Shown here: positions 50,417 through 58,626 of the stretch, in pieces | Position numbering within the stretch: the stretch's first letter is position 1 | Layout of the letters: every line of letters starts with the position of its first letter | DNA from: Sphingobacterium chuzhouense | GTDB lineage: Bacteria > Bacteroidota > Bacteroidia > Sphingobacteriales > Sphingobacteriaceae | NCBI RefSeq assembly: GCF_014692525.1 | Contig: NZ_JACNYL010000004.1 | Coordinates: forward strand, 248,001 to 312,000 | DNA: 64,000 bases | Reading direction: 5' to 3' | Notes under the pieces: generated by a model | The model's input: the letters and a program-made list of their open reading frames with translations, nothing else | Database searches by the model: none | Told to the model about the DNA's origin: nothing | Made by a program: the position numbers and the translations under genes

Positions 50417-51133
50417 ATGACACTTTCAGATTTTTCAATTATCCCAGCCACCCCTGCACATATAGCATATGCAGAAGCGATTTGTGACGAAATGTTCGAA
50501 TCCGCAAAAGCGCGCGGAACAGGTATTGCTCGTCGTAAACCCGAGTATATAGCCCGTAAGATGGAAGAGGGTAAGGCGGTTATTGCCTTGCACAAGGACG
50601 GGAGATGGGCAGGGTTTTGCTATATTGAAACATGGAGTCATGGCGACTATGTAGCCAATTCCGGATTGATTGTAAGCCCGGAATTTAGAAAAGTAGGATT
50701 GGCAAAAGCTATTAAGAAGCGTGTCTTTGATCTATCCCGTGAAAAATATCCCAAAGCGAAAATTTTTGGATTAACCACCGGTTTGGCTGTTATGAAGATA
50801 AATTCGGATCTTGGCTATGAGCCGGTAACCTATGGCGAACTGACCCAAGATGAAGAATTTTGGAAAGGTTGTCAGTCCTGTGTGAATTTTGATATTCTGG
50901 TGAGTAAAGAACGTAAGAATTGTATGTGTACGGCGATGCTTTGGGATCCTGTCGAAAAGGAACGTGTGCTCAAAGAAAAGATTCAACGTAGAGCGGAAGC
51001 CAAGGAACGTCTGGATCGCATCGTAAAGAAACAATCACTGTTGAAACGTATTGAAGCAAAATTGTGGAGGTCGTCAAGAAAGATTGTTGCTGCGGTGTTC
51101 CCGGTGGGTACTGGTCTCGCAAAAAATATATAA
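50417..51133 (+). CDS. GNAT acyltransferase, probable N-acylglutamate synthase
   Basis: The 238-residue protein has a GNAT domain at about 6-150: IIPATPAHIAYAEAICDEMF, GRWAGFCYIETWSHGDYVAN, and the acyl-CoA-binding GLIVSPEFRKVGLAKAIKKR. A C-terminal extension of about 85 residues is basic and helical (KERVLKEKIQRRAEAKERLD). It stands first, ahead of argG and argC. From memory, the equivalent Bacteroides thetaiotaomicron gene next to argG was assigned N-succinylglutamate synthase activity by mutant fitness work. The first arginine step is thus the likely role; direct evidence in this sequence is positional. Confidence 0.75.
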   Translation: MTLSDFSIIPATPAHIAYAEAICDEMFESAKARGTGIARRKPEYIARKMEEGKAVIALHKDGRWAGFCYIETWSHGDYVANSGLIVSPEFRKVGLAKAIKKRVFDLSREKYPKAKIFGLTTGLAVMKINSDLGYEPVTYGELTQDEEFWKGCQSCVNFDILVSKERKNCMCTAMLWDPVEKERVLKEKIQRRAEAKERLDRIVKKQSLLKRIEAKLWRSSRKIVAAVFPVGTGLAKNI

Positions 51134-51199
51134 TGACTATATTTGGCCTTGTCTAGTGATGGGGGAAGTTTCATTACCTTTAAAAAATAATTTAATCCA

Positions 51200-52393
51200 A
51201 TGAAAAAAGTAGTATTAGCGTTTAGTGGTGGTTTAGATACGTCCTTCTGTTGTATCTATTTAACAAAGGATTTAGGCCTGGAAGTACATTCTGTAGTGGT
51301 TAACACCGGAGGATTTTCGGCCGACGAATTGAAAGCGATAGAAGAGCGTGCTTACGCCTTGGGCGTAAAGTCCCACAGCACGATTGATGAAACCGAAAAC
51401 TACTACCGTGATACTATAAAATATCTCATTTTTGGGAATGTATTAAAAAATGCCACCTATCCACTTTCCGTATCGGCAGAGCGGGTGTGCCAAGCAACGG
51501 CGATTGCCAATTATGCAAAAAAAATAGGTGCGGCATGTGTAGCGCATGGCTCTACGGGAGCTGGAAACGACCAGGTTCGTTTCGATATGATTTTCAATAC
51601 CCTTATTCCGGGCGTGGAAATCATTACACCTATCCGTGATCTTAAGTTATCCAGAGAAGAAGAAATTGCGTATCTGGCTAAACATGGTGTAGAGATCAAC
51701 GCCGAAAAAGCAAAATATTCTATCAATAAAGGATTATGGGGGACGTCCGTCGGCGGAGCAGAAACCCTGACCTCGAATAAATATCTTCCGGAGACGGCAT
51801 GGCCTACTCCCGTGACGTCATCAGAACCGCAAACCGTCACGATAGACTTCGTTAAAGGTGAGCCTGTTGCATTGAACGGAGAACAGATTGGCGCTGTTAA
51901 AGTTATTCAACAGTTACAAGACTTAGCGCAGCCGTATGGTATCGGACGCGATATACACGTTGGTGATACGATTATCGGAATCAAGGGACGCGTTGGTTTT
52001 GAAGCGGCTGGACCACTTATCCTGATCAAAGCCCATCATACACTGGAAAAGCATACCTTAACGAAATGGCAGCTGTCTTGGAAAGATCAGATTTCTGCGT
52101 TCTATGGTAATTATATGCACGAGGGGCAAATGCATGACCCTATTATGCGGGATATCGAGGCGTTCCTCCGTTCCTCACAGGAAACTGTGACAGGCAAGGT
52201 TATCGTCGAATTACACCCGTATCGGTTTATCATTGTGGGAATCGAATCCGAGTATGATTTGATGTCCACTAAATTTGGTAGTTACGGCGAGATGAATGAA
52301 GGGTATACCGGCGATGATGTAAAAGGTTTTGCCAAAATATTCGGTAATCAAACCATCATCTGGCATAAAGTTAATAGTGGGGGAGCGGAATGA
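51200..52393 (+). CDS. argG: Argininosuccinate synthase
   Basis: ArgG joins citrulline and aspartate with ATP. The 397 residues contain the PP-loop VVLAFSGGLDTSFCCIYLTK, AHGSTGAGNDQVRFDM, TPIRDLKLSREEEIAYL and NKGLWGTSVGGAETLTSNKY, all typical of the enzyme. It follows the GNAT gene by 66 bases, and its stop overlaps the argC start as ATGA (52390-52393). The short type-II-like sequence is usual in Bacteroidota. Confidence 0.96.
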   Translation: MKKVVLAFSGGLDTSFCCIYLTKDLGLEVHSVVVNTGGFSADELKAIEERAYALGVKSHSTIDETENYYRDTIKYLIFGNVLKNATYPLSVSAERVCQATAIANYAKKIGAACVAHGSTGAGNDQVRFDMIFNTLIPGVEIITPIRDLKLSREEEIAYLAKHGVEINAEKAKYSINKGLWGTSVGGAETLTSNKYLPETAWPTPVTSSEPQTVTIDFVKGEPVALNGEQIGAVKVIQQLQDLAQPYGIGRDIHVGDTIIGIKGRVGFEAAGPLILIKAHHTLEKHTLTKWQLSWKDQISAFYGNYMHEGQMHDPIMRDIEAFLRSSQETVTGKVIVELHPYRFIIVGIESEYDLMSTKFGSYGEMNEGYTGDDVKGFAKIFGNQTIIWHKVNSGGAE

Positions 52394-53403
52394 TAAGAGT
52401 AGGTATAGTAGGCTCTGCGGGATATACAGGAGGTGAATTACTTCGTGTGTTGATTTATCACCCTGATGTGGAGATTGTTTTTGCTAATTCAGCTTCGAAT
52501 GCAGGGAATAAAGTCTACGTGGTGCACAACGATTTGTTTGGCGATACGGAACTGGAATTTTCTTCTGATTTCCATTCAGATATCGATGTCCTATTTCTAT
52601 GTGTTGGACACGGTGATGCAAGGAAATTTTTAGATGCTAATCCAGTAGATTCCTCCGTAAAAATTATCGACTTATCGCAAGATTATCGGTTGAAAGCGAA
52701 TACAGCTTATCAAGGCGGACATTTTGTATATGGTCTTCCCGAGCTTAATAGGGAAGCGATTAGATCGGCACAATATATTGCTAACCCGGGATGTTTTGCG
52801 ACCAATATGCAATTGGCGTTGCTTCCTTTGGCTGCTAAAGGGTTGTTGCCAGAACAAATCCATATCAATGCTACAACAGGTTCTACAGGGGCAGGACAAA
52901 AACCTTCGCCTACTTCTCATTTCTCTTGGCGTAGCGGGAATCTCTCTGCTTATAAATCGTTCGAACACCAACATCTGCAAGAGGTCTCCGAATCGTTGAA
53001 CCAACTCCAACCGGATTTTTTACCGCAATCTGAACAATCCTTACTCGAACGGGCTATGCAGCGGATCAATATGATCCCACAACGTGGGGCATTTCCCAGA
53101 GGGATTTTTTCAGCGATATACGTGACTTCGGAATTGACCGAAGAAGAGGCCTATACCCTTTATGAGAATTACTATGCAAGCCATCCTTTTACATGGGTAA
53201 GCAAAGCGAATATTGATTTGAAACAGGTCGTGAATACCAATAAGAGTATTATGCATTTGGAGAAACACGGTAGCCAACTGCTGATTCTGAATGCAACCGA
53301 CAACTTGTTGAAAGGTGCATCAGGCCAAGCCGTACAGAATATGAATCTGATGTTCGACCTCGATGAAAGGGCAGGACTTAATTTGAAACCTATAGGGTTT
53401 TAA
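52390..53403 (+). CDS. argC: N-acetyl/N-succinyl-gamma-glutamyl-phosphate reductase
   Basis: ArgC reduces N-acyl-glutamyl phosphate to the semialdehyde with NADPH. The 337 residues show the cofactor motif RVGIVGSAGYTGGELLRVL, the catalytic cysteine in YIANPGCFATNMQLAL, substrate residues in NATTGSTGAGQKPSPTSHFS and the C-terminal DNLLKGASGQAVQNMNLM. It is translationally coupled to argG. The acyl group is probably succinyl, as argued for the transcarbamylase. Confidence 0.95.
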   Translation: MIRVGIVGSAGYTGGELLRVLIYHPDVEIVFANSASNAGNKVYVVHNDLFGDTELEFSSDFHSDIDVLFLCVGHGDARKFLDANPVDSSVKIIDLSQDYRLKANTAYQGGHFVYGLPELNREAIRSAQYIANPGCFATNMQLALLPLAAKGLLPEQIHINATTGSTGAGQKPSPTSHFSWRSGNLSAYKSFEHQHLQEVSESLNQLQPDFLPQSEQSLLERAMQRINMIPQRGAFPRGIFSAIYVTSELTEEEAYTLYENYYASHPFTWVSKANIDLKQVVNTNKSIMHLEKHGSQLLILNATDNLLKGASGQAVQNMNLMFDLDERAGLNLKPIGF

Positions 53404-53406
53404 TAC

Positions 53407-54426
53407 TTACAATGATTTTCTGATAATAACCTTTGCTGGATCGCGTAACATGACAGGCTTTTCATTTAAAATTGCATTTGCGGCTTCTTCGCCCATTTTA
53501 CGGAAATCCGTACTGATGACTGTAATGCCTTCTTCCAGCACTTCTTTTACTGCCGTATCGTTATAAGAAATCAGGCCGATATCTTTCCCAAGCTTCCAGT
53601 TCTTTTCCCGGCAGAGCTTGATAATATCAACATCGTCTTGATCGTATCGGCTAAAAGTAATGTATGCATCACCTTTCTTAAATGAAGATTTATCCACACT
53701 GTGGAAGATGATGTGGTTCTTTTTATGTGCCTTGGCGAATGCTTCAAATCCGTCAATCAAATCTTTGGCATGAAAAGCCTCTAAAGGGGCAACCAGTATT
53801 AAACGTTTGTATTTTTCCAATTGGGGTAACAAGGTTGTCAAGGAATCTACGATGTCCGATTGGTGATCCTGATAAATGCAGCTATAAGTCCCATCAAGAC
53901 CAAGTTCGTTGCGGTCTATCACAATACGTTTATGAGGAGGGATTTTATTTAAAATATGGGCGGGATTTTCGCGGAAGAAAGTAACTATCACAAAATGGGT
54001 ATAACTATTTAGGTTTTCTTCTACCAGCTTTTCAAATACTTTAAAGTTGTGATGATGAAAAAATACATCTACCTCCGCCTGATCGTGTATCGTCTCCAAA
54101 AAAGCCTGATATACCCGATCCCGAAGAATGTTCATTTTGTCTAATATCAAACACACCCGGTGCGGTTGGTGAAGTTTTAAGCGCTTTACATAATACCCTT
54201 TACGATACTCCGATTCAATGATCCCCTTTTCGGAAAGATATTGCAAGCCTTTCAGTGCTGTTTCCTTGCTTATACGTAGTTCTGCTGTTAATTGGTTGAG
54301 CGAAGGTAATCTGTCGTTGATAGCCAATTCATTCTGCTCTATCTGCGCCATGATGTAATCTACCAACTGCATATATTTTAGCCGTTGTTGTGTGCCACCT
54401 AAATTGTTTATTGTAGAATCCGCCAT
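53407..54426 (-). CDS. GntR-type regulator with LacI-like sensor domain
   Basis: ATG 54426 gives MADSTINNLGGTQQRLKYMQ and 339 residues; a further open stretch upstream would include the promoter. Residues about 15-80 are a GntR winged helix (LVDYIMAQIEQNELAINDRL; ISKETALKGLQYLSEKGIIE). Residues about 88-339 are a periplasmic-binding-protein-like sensor domain (RVCLILDKMNILRDRVYQAF; DIGLISYNDTAVKEVLEEGI; TDFRKMGEEAANAIL). This architecture usually senses a sugar. It diverges from susC across a 1.2-kb region holding three copies of a shared motif, so it probably regulates that locus and itself. Confidence 0.9.
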   Translation of the reverse strand: MADSTINNLGGTQQRLKYMQLVDYIMAQIEQNELAINDRLPSLNQLTAELRISKETALKGLQYLSEKGIIESEYRKGYYVKRLKLHQPHRVCLILDKMNILRDRVYQAFLETIHDQAEVDVFFHHHNFKVFEKLVEENLNSYTHFVIVTFFRENPAHILNKIPPHKRIVIDRNELGLDGTYSCIYQDHQSDIVDSLTTLLPQLEKYKRLILVAPLEAFHAKDLIDGFEAFAKAHKKNHIIFHSVDKSSFKKGDAYITFSRYDQDDVDIIKLCREKNWKLGKDIGLISYNDTAVKEVLEEGITVISTDFRKMGEEAANAILNEKPVMLRDPAKVIIRKSL

Positions 54427-54459
54427 TGTTTGTATTCGCTCATTTATAAAAAACAATTG

Positions 54460-54490
54460 CAAAGCTAACAGGTTTGGTCGGTTAAAACAA
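54460..54490 (-). promoter_or_regulatory. Promoter of the GntR/LacI-like regulator
   Basis: On the minus strand TTG (54488-54490), 20 bases, TAGCTTTG (54460-54467). The start codon lies 33 bases further on. An operator-like motif is 10 bases upstream of the -33 element. Confidence 0.65.
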
Positions 54491-54500
54491 GAAAAAAGAA

Positions 54501-54514
54501 CAGACCAGACCAGG
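54501..54514. promoter_or_regulatory. Operator-like motif, copy 1
   Basis: CAGACCAGACCAGG contains two direct AGACC units and matches the core of the two copies upstream of susC. It lies just upstream of the regulator's own promoter. Confidence 0.55.
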
Positions 54515-54619
54515 GTGTAGGATATTGCCGCTAGAATGATGCTGGTATACCCCAAAAATATTCCTAAAAGCGAATGGTTTTTGATATTTCGATTTTCCTT
54601 TTTGCAAAAAAGGGAATGC

Positions 54620-55165
54620 TCGTTCCGAATAAGTGTTCCCTTTTTAGGAAAATGTGATCCCCTTTTGCCAACAAGTGTTCCTTTCTCAGAAAAACGTGTT
54701 CCGGTGTCAGGAAAAAGGAAACAGGATAGCGTGGAATGTGAACTCCTTTTGTAATAAAGTAATCCCTCTGTGCCAAAAAGTGTTCACATATTACAAATTA
54801 TCATTTCCTTGTTAGTAAAACGTGAACTCCTTTTATCAAAACGTGTTCCCGTATTTTAAAACACTGTTTCCATATAGAAAAAACGTGATCCCATTTAAAT
54901 AAATAATATTCCCCGATTCTTAAAAAGATAAACCGTTTTAGAGAAACGTAATCCCTTTTTACGATAATGCACTCCCCTTTTGTTAATAAGCATTCCTCTA
55001 TCCCCAGGAAGTGTTCCCTTTTTTAGGAAACGTGATCCCTTTTAGGAGAATGTGATCTCTTTTTAGTAAAACGCGATCCCTTTTTGCTAATAAGCATTTC
55101 CTTATACCAAGGACGTGTTCCCCTTTTGGGAAAAAGGGAAATCGAAACGTGAAAAGAGGTTTCCG
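54620..55165. repeat. Degenerate 21-bp tandem array, about 25 units
   Basis: The unit is close to AACGTGATCCCTTTTTAGGA, with GTGTTCCC as the common variant. Taking the TCC of each unit as anchor, the steps from 54637 are 21, 21, 21, 44 (two units), 19, 21, 22, 22, 19, 22, 20, 21, 42 (two units), 21, 21, 21, 21, 20, 21, 22, 20 up to 55119, then fade. Each unit has one T-tract and one A-tract about half a period apart. The reading frames crossing it encode only repeat-derived peptides, so it is treated as non-coding. Confidence 0.85.
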
Positions 55166-55338
55166 TATTTGGTCCTGTTTTCGACCTAATCACTGTTTAA
55201 TGCGCGTTAAATCCTATTATAAAGGCACGGAATATCCAAAAATTTGATTAACCTGTTCTATTTATTTAGGATAATATTGTACAAACTGAAATACCCATTC
55301 CAAAATTAAAAAATCAAAAAGAATTTTTTTTAAAAAAA

Positions 55339-55370
55339 TTTGGTATTCCGAACTTCTTCTTTTATGTTTG
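55339..55370 (+). promoter_or_regulatory. Promoter of the susC operon
   Basis: TTTG (55339-55342), 20 bases, TATGTTTG (55363-55370): consensus Bacteroidota promoter. The start would be near 55377, placing an operator-like motif (55388-55412) just downstream. Confidence 0.7.
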
Positions 55371-55387
55371 CTATATATTTATAGACC

Positions 55388-55412
55388 ACACCAGACCAGA
55401 CTAGATTTGGTT
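55388..55412. promoter_or_regulatory. Operator-like motif, copy 2
   Basis: ACACCAGACCAGACTAG followed by ATTTGGTT. ACCAGA and TTTGGT form imperfect inverted arms. It begins about 18 bases after the -7 box, a roadblock position for a repressor. Confidence 0.6.
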
Positions 55413-55540
55413 TTGTGTTTTACAATTATAAGATACTATGTATAAGATCATTTTTATCATTGATACGCTCATTAAATAAATTAATATAAACCTATTATAG
55501 ACATAATATTATCTTAAAATGGAGAGGGTATATTTGAACC

Positions 55541-55564
55541 ATACCAGACTAGACTAATCTGGTT
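55541..55564. promoter_or_regulatory. Operator-like motif, copy 3
   Basis: ATACCAGACTAGACTA followed by ATCTGGTT. ACCAGA (55543-55548) and TCTGGT (55558-55563) are perfect inverted arms 9 bases apart. It shares 14 of its first 16 bases with copy 2. Confidence 0.6.
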
Positions 55565-55607
55565 GTAAGATGTATTAAATGAATTAATCAAATAAATTAT
55601 ACTAATT

Positions 55608-58601
55608 ATGTTAAAACACAGATTTTTTCTTTCTTTACTGGCGATAATGTGCTCCATTGCTGCGTGGGCGCAACAAGAAGTAAGGGGAGTTGTTTCCAGC
55701 AATCAGGATCCTTTGCCGGGCGTGAATATCAAGATTGAGGGCTCTAATGTATCTACTGTCACAGATGAAAATGGACGTTATGGTATCAGTGTGCCTTCGT
55801 CGCAAGCTGTGCTTGTATTCTCCTCCGTGGGTTATGTCAGTCAGCAAATTGTAGTGGGACAACGGAGAAATATCGATATTACGCTGGAAGAAGATATGTC
55901 AGCGATCGATGAGGTTGTCGTAGTGGGATATGGGACGCAGAAGAGAATCAACTTGACTGGTGCGGTTAGTTCCATTGATGGCGAGGAATTAGCGAAGCGT
56001 CCTGTACACCGAGCTTCTATGGCTTTGCAAGGCATGGCGCCCGGAGTAGCTGTCACACAAAGTTCTGGTAGACCCGGCGGGGATGGCGGTACGATTCGAG
56101 TACGTGGAATCGGTACGTTTTCTGATGCGGGAGCATCTCCTTTGGTATTAATCGACGGTGTGGAGAGTAGCATTGATGGTGTAGACCCTAATGATATTCA
56201 GAATATCTCTGTATTGAAAGATGCCGCATCAGCAGCTATCTATGGTTCTCGAGCCGCCAATGGCGTCATATTGGTAACTACAAAAACGGGGGGAGGTGAA
56301 CAGCTGCAGATGAACTATAATGGCTATGTCGGTCGGCAGGTTTTTACGGAGTTGCCTGAATTCGTCGACGGATATACCTATATGACCAAACTTAATGAGG
56401 CGTTTGCCAACGTAAACAGAACACCGATTTATTCAGATGAATTTCTGGAAGACTATCTTCGTTATAAGGATATTGATCCAGATTGGTATCCCGACACAGA
56501 TTGGCAAAAAGAGGCATATACCGGATCAGGAATGACACAGCATCATCACGTAGGTGTATCTGGCGGTAAACTTGTCAACTTTATGGGATCGATAGCTTAT
56601 CAAGATCAACAGGGTGTAATACCAAACCATCGTCAACAACGTTATTCGTTCAGGCTCAACGCGAAAGCCAACGTCAAAGACAATTTACAAACAACTTTTT
56701 TGGTGTCCGGCCGTCTCTCTCCAACGGAAAGATCTGCTCGTGACATTTACACAGAGGTTAATCGTATCTCTCCTGTCCAGCCAGCTCGGCTGACCGACGG
56801 TAGATGGGGTGTGGGAAGTAATGGGAATAATCCTATTGCGCATCTTGCTGAGGGAGGGATCAATCAATATGACTATGATCAGTTGAGAGCAACGTTCCAA
56901 ATCAATTATCAGCCTTTTAAAGGAGCTGATTTAGAAGCGTTTTTTACACCTGAGTACTCTGGCAACCATCGGAGGCACTTCAATAAAGCAATAGAGACCT
57001 TTGTGCCGGGAATGGAAACCCCGGCGTATACGGTGCCAGTTAAAAGTCTCTTTATTCGCAGTAATGCGAGAACATGGGAGAATACAGCTCGTTTGATAGG
57101 ACGTTATAACAAACAACTCAATGATCATAGCTTTTCAGGTTTGGTGGGCTATGAGCAAATAGGATATCGCACAGAAGACTTTTCAGCAAGACGAGAGGGA
57201 TATCAGTTACCGGACTATCAAGAATTAGATGCGGGACCTATTGAGAATTGGCAAAATTCGGGTACAAGAAGCGAGTGGTCGCTAAGATCGTGGTTTGGTC
57301 GCATTAATTACGACTATAAAGGGCGTTATCTTTTGGAAGCTAATATACGGGTTGATGGCTCCTCCAGATTCCCTGACCGAAACAAGTATGGTACGTTTCC
57401 GTCCTTTTCAGCGGGGTGGAGGATTGCTGACGAGGATTTTATGGCTCCTACAAGCAGCTGGTTGAGTGACTTAAAATTAAGGGCATCTTGGGGAAGACTT
57501 GGTAACCAACAGATAGGGAATTATCCATTTTCAGCCGTTATGGCTCTTGGTTCCAGTTACATTTTTGGCAATTCTCCAGTGCAAGGAGCAAACCAACAGG
57601 AGATGGCGAATTTGGGTATTTCTTGGGAAACAACAGAAACGACTAATCTCGGTTTAGATATGGCCGTATTTAATAATCGTCTTTCTGCATCCTTTGACTA
57701 TTATGTGAAGAATACAACGGGTATATTGATGCGATTGCCGGTACCAGCTATTATTGGTTTAACAGAGCCATATCAAAATGCAGGAGTGGTCCGAAATAAA
57801 GGTTGGGATCTTACTTTGAGATATCGGTCAGCACCAAAAGATTTCAGATATGATATCGGACTGAATGTTTCTGATGTACAAAACGAAGTAGTCGATCTGA
57901 GGGGTACTGGCCCGATTATCAGTGGTTTTAGAGTAATTGAAGAGGGTATGCCTATTAATACACTATTTGGATATAACGCTTTGGGGTTGTTTAGGGATCA
58001 GCAGCAGGTAGACGAGTATCCGAGACAAAGTTTTACCAATTACGGTCCCGGGGATATTATCTATGAAGATGTAAATGGTGATGGCGTGGTAAATACAGAA
58101 GACCGGGTTGCTATAGGCAATGAGATTCCACGTTATATATTTGGTTTGAACCTAAATGCTCAATATAAGGGATTTGATTTTAGCGCCTTGATACAAGGTG
58201 TTGGAGAAAGAAATTCAATTTTTACTGGAGATGCAATATGGGCTATGTATAATAATGGGAAAATGCAAAAATGGCACTTAGACCATTGGACGCCGGAAAA
58301 TCTCGATGCTGCCTATCCGAGACTTATTTCAGAATCTACGCACAACAACTTTATGAATTCGAGTTGGTGGGTGTATAGCGGTGCTTATGCACGGTTAAAA
58401 AATGTACAAATTGGATATACGTTTCCGGAGCGTTGGGTAGGTAATGGTACCATTAAAAAACTACGTGTATATACCACCGGTGATAATATCTTTACCCTAC
58501 ATAAAATGCCAAAAGGATGGGATCCCGAGACACGAAGTGGTGATGCCAATATATATCCTATTTCCTCCACTTTTTTGTTTGGCGTCAATTTAACATTTTA
58601 A
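55608..58601 (+). CDS. susC: SusC-like TonB-dependent outer membrane transporter
   Basis: The 997-residue protein imports oligosaccharides or other large nutrients across the outer membrane with its SusD partner. It has a signal peptide (MLKHRFFLSLLAIMCSIAAW, cut after AQ) and a carboxypeptidase-regulatory-like domain (about 24-97; GVVSSNQDPLPGVNIKIEGS). Then come the TonB box region IDEVVVVGYGTQKR, a plug domain (about 110-225, with PLVLIDGVESSIDGVDPNDI and SAAIYGSRAANGVILVTTK) and a barrel ending in the aromatic STFLFGVNLTF. The gene is 26 bases from susD. The substrate cannot be read from sequence. Confidence 0.95.
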   Translation: MLKHRFFLSLLAIMCSIAAWAQQEVRGVVSSNQDPLPGVNIKIEGSNVSTVTDENGRYGISVPSSQAVLVFSSVGYVSQQIVVGQRRNIDITLEEDMSAIDEVVVVGYGTQKRINLTGAVSSIDGEELAKRPVHRASMALQGMAPGVAVTQSSGRPGGDGGTIRVRGIGTFSDAGASPLVLIDGVESSIDGVDPNDIQNISVLKDAASAAIYGSRAANGVILVTTKTGGGEQLQMNYNGYVGRQVFTELPEFVDGYTYMTKLNEAFANVNRTPIYSDEFLEDYLRYKDIDPDWYPDTDWQKEAYTGSGMTQHHHVGVSGGKLVNFMGSIAYQDQQGVIPNHRQQRYSFRLNAKANVKDNLQTTFLVSGRLSPTERSARDIYTEVNRISPVQPARLTDGRWGVGSNGNNPIAHLAEGGINQYDYDQLRATFQINYQPFKGADLEAFFTPEYSGNHRRHFNKAIETFVPGMETPAYTVPVKSLFIRSNARTWENTARLIGRYNKQLNDHSFSGLVGYEQIGYRTEDFSARREGYQLPDYQELDAGPIENWQNSGTRSEWSLRSWFGRINYDYKGRYLLEANIRVDGSSRFPDRNKYGTFPSFSAGWRIADEDFMAPTSSWLSDLKLRASWGRLGNQQIGNYPFSAVMALGSSYIFGNSPVQGANQQEMANLGISWETTETTNLGLDMAVFNNRLSASFDYYVKNTTGILMRLPVPAIIGLTEPYQNAGVVRNKGWDLTLRYRSAPKDFRYDIGLNVSDVQNEVVDLRGTGPIISGFRVIEEGMPINTLFGYNALGLFRDQQQVDEYPRQSFTNYGPGDIIYEDVNGDGVVNTEDRVAIGNEIPRYIFGLNLNAQYKGFDFSALIQGVGERNSIFTGDAIWAMYNNGKMQKWHLDHWTPENLDAAYPRLISESTHNNFMNSSWWVYSGAYARLKNVQIGYTFPERWVGNGTIKKLRVYTTGDNIFTLHKMPKGWDPETRSGDANIYPISSTFLFGVNLTF

Positions 58602-58626
58602 TGAAATACCATTTGTATAGAATATT

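Larger units (their letters stand above)
55166..55607 (+). other. susC upstream regulatory region
   Basis: These 442 AT-rich bases hold a consensus promoter, two operator-like motifs and a second -7-like box (TATATTTG, 55529-55536) next to the second operator. An A/T-rich near-palindrome lies at about 55324-55340. No coding frame is seen. Confidence 0.65.

Noticed and set aside
54427..54555. Longer regulator beginning at 54555 with a membrane-like segment
   Set aside because: The extra 43 residues cover the promoter and the operator-like motif; the GntR domain fits the start at 54426.
54536..54776. Overlapping open frames on both strands inside the 21-bp array
   Set aside because: Both translate the repeat unit into repetitive peptides (such as VPFLGK and FLKREHL patterns). 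A 21-base period keeps frames open by chance; no start signals or family resemblance.
54620..55165. CRISPR array
   Set aside because: Units are degenerate, directly abutting with no unique spacers, and the period is 21 bases; no cas genes nearby.
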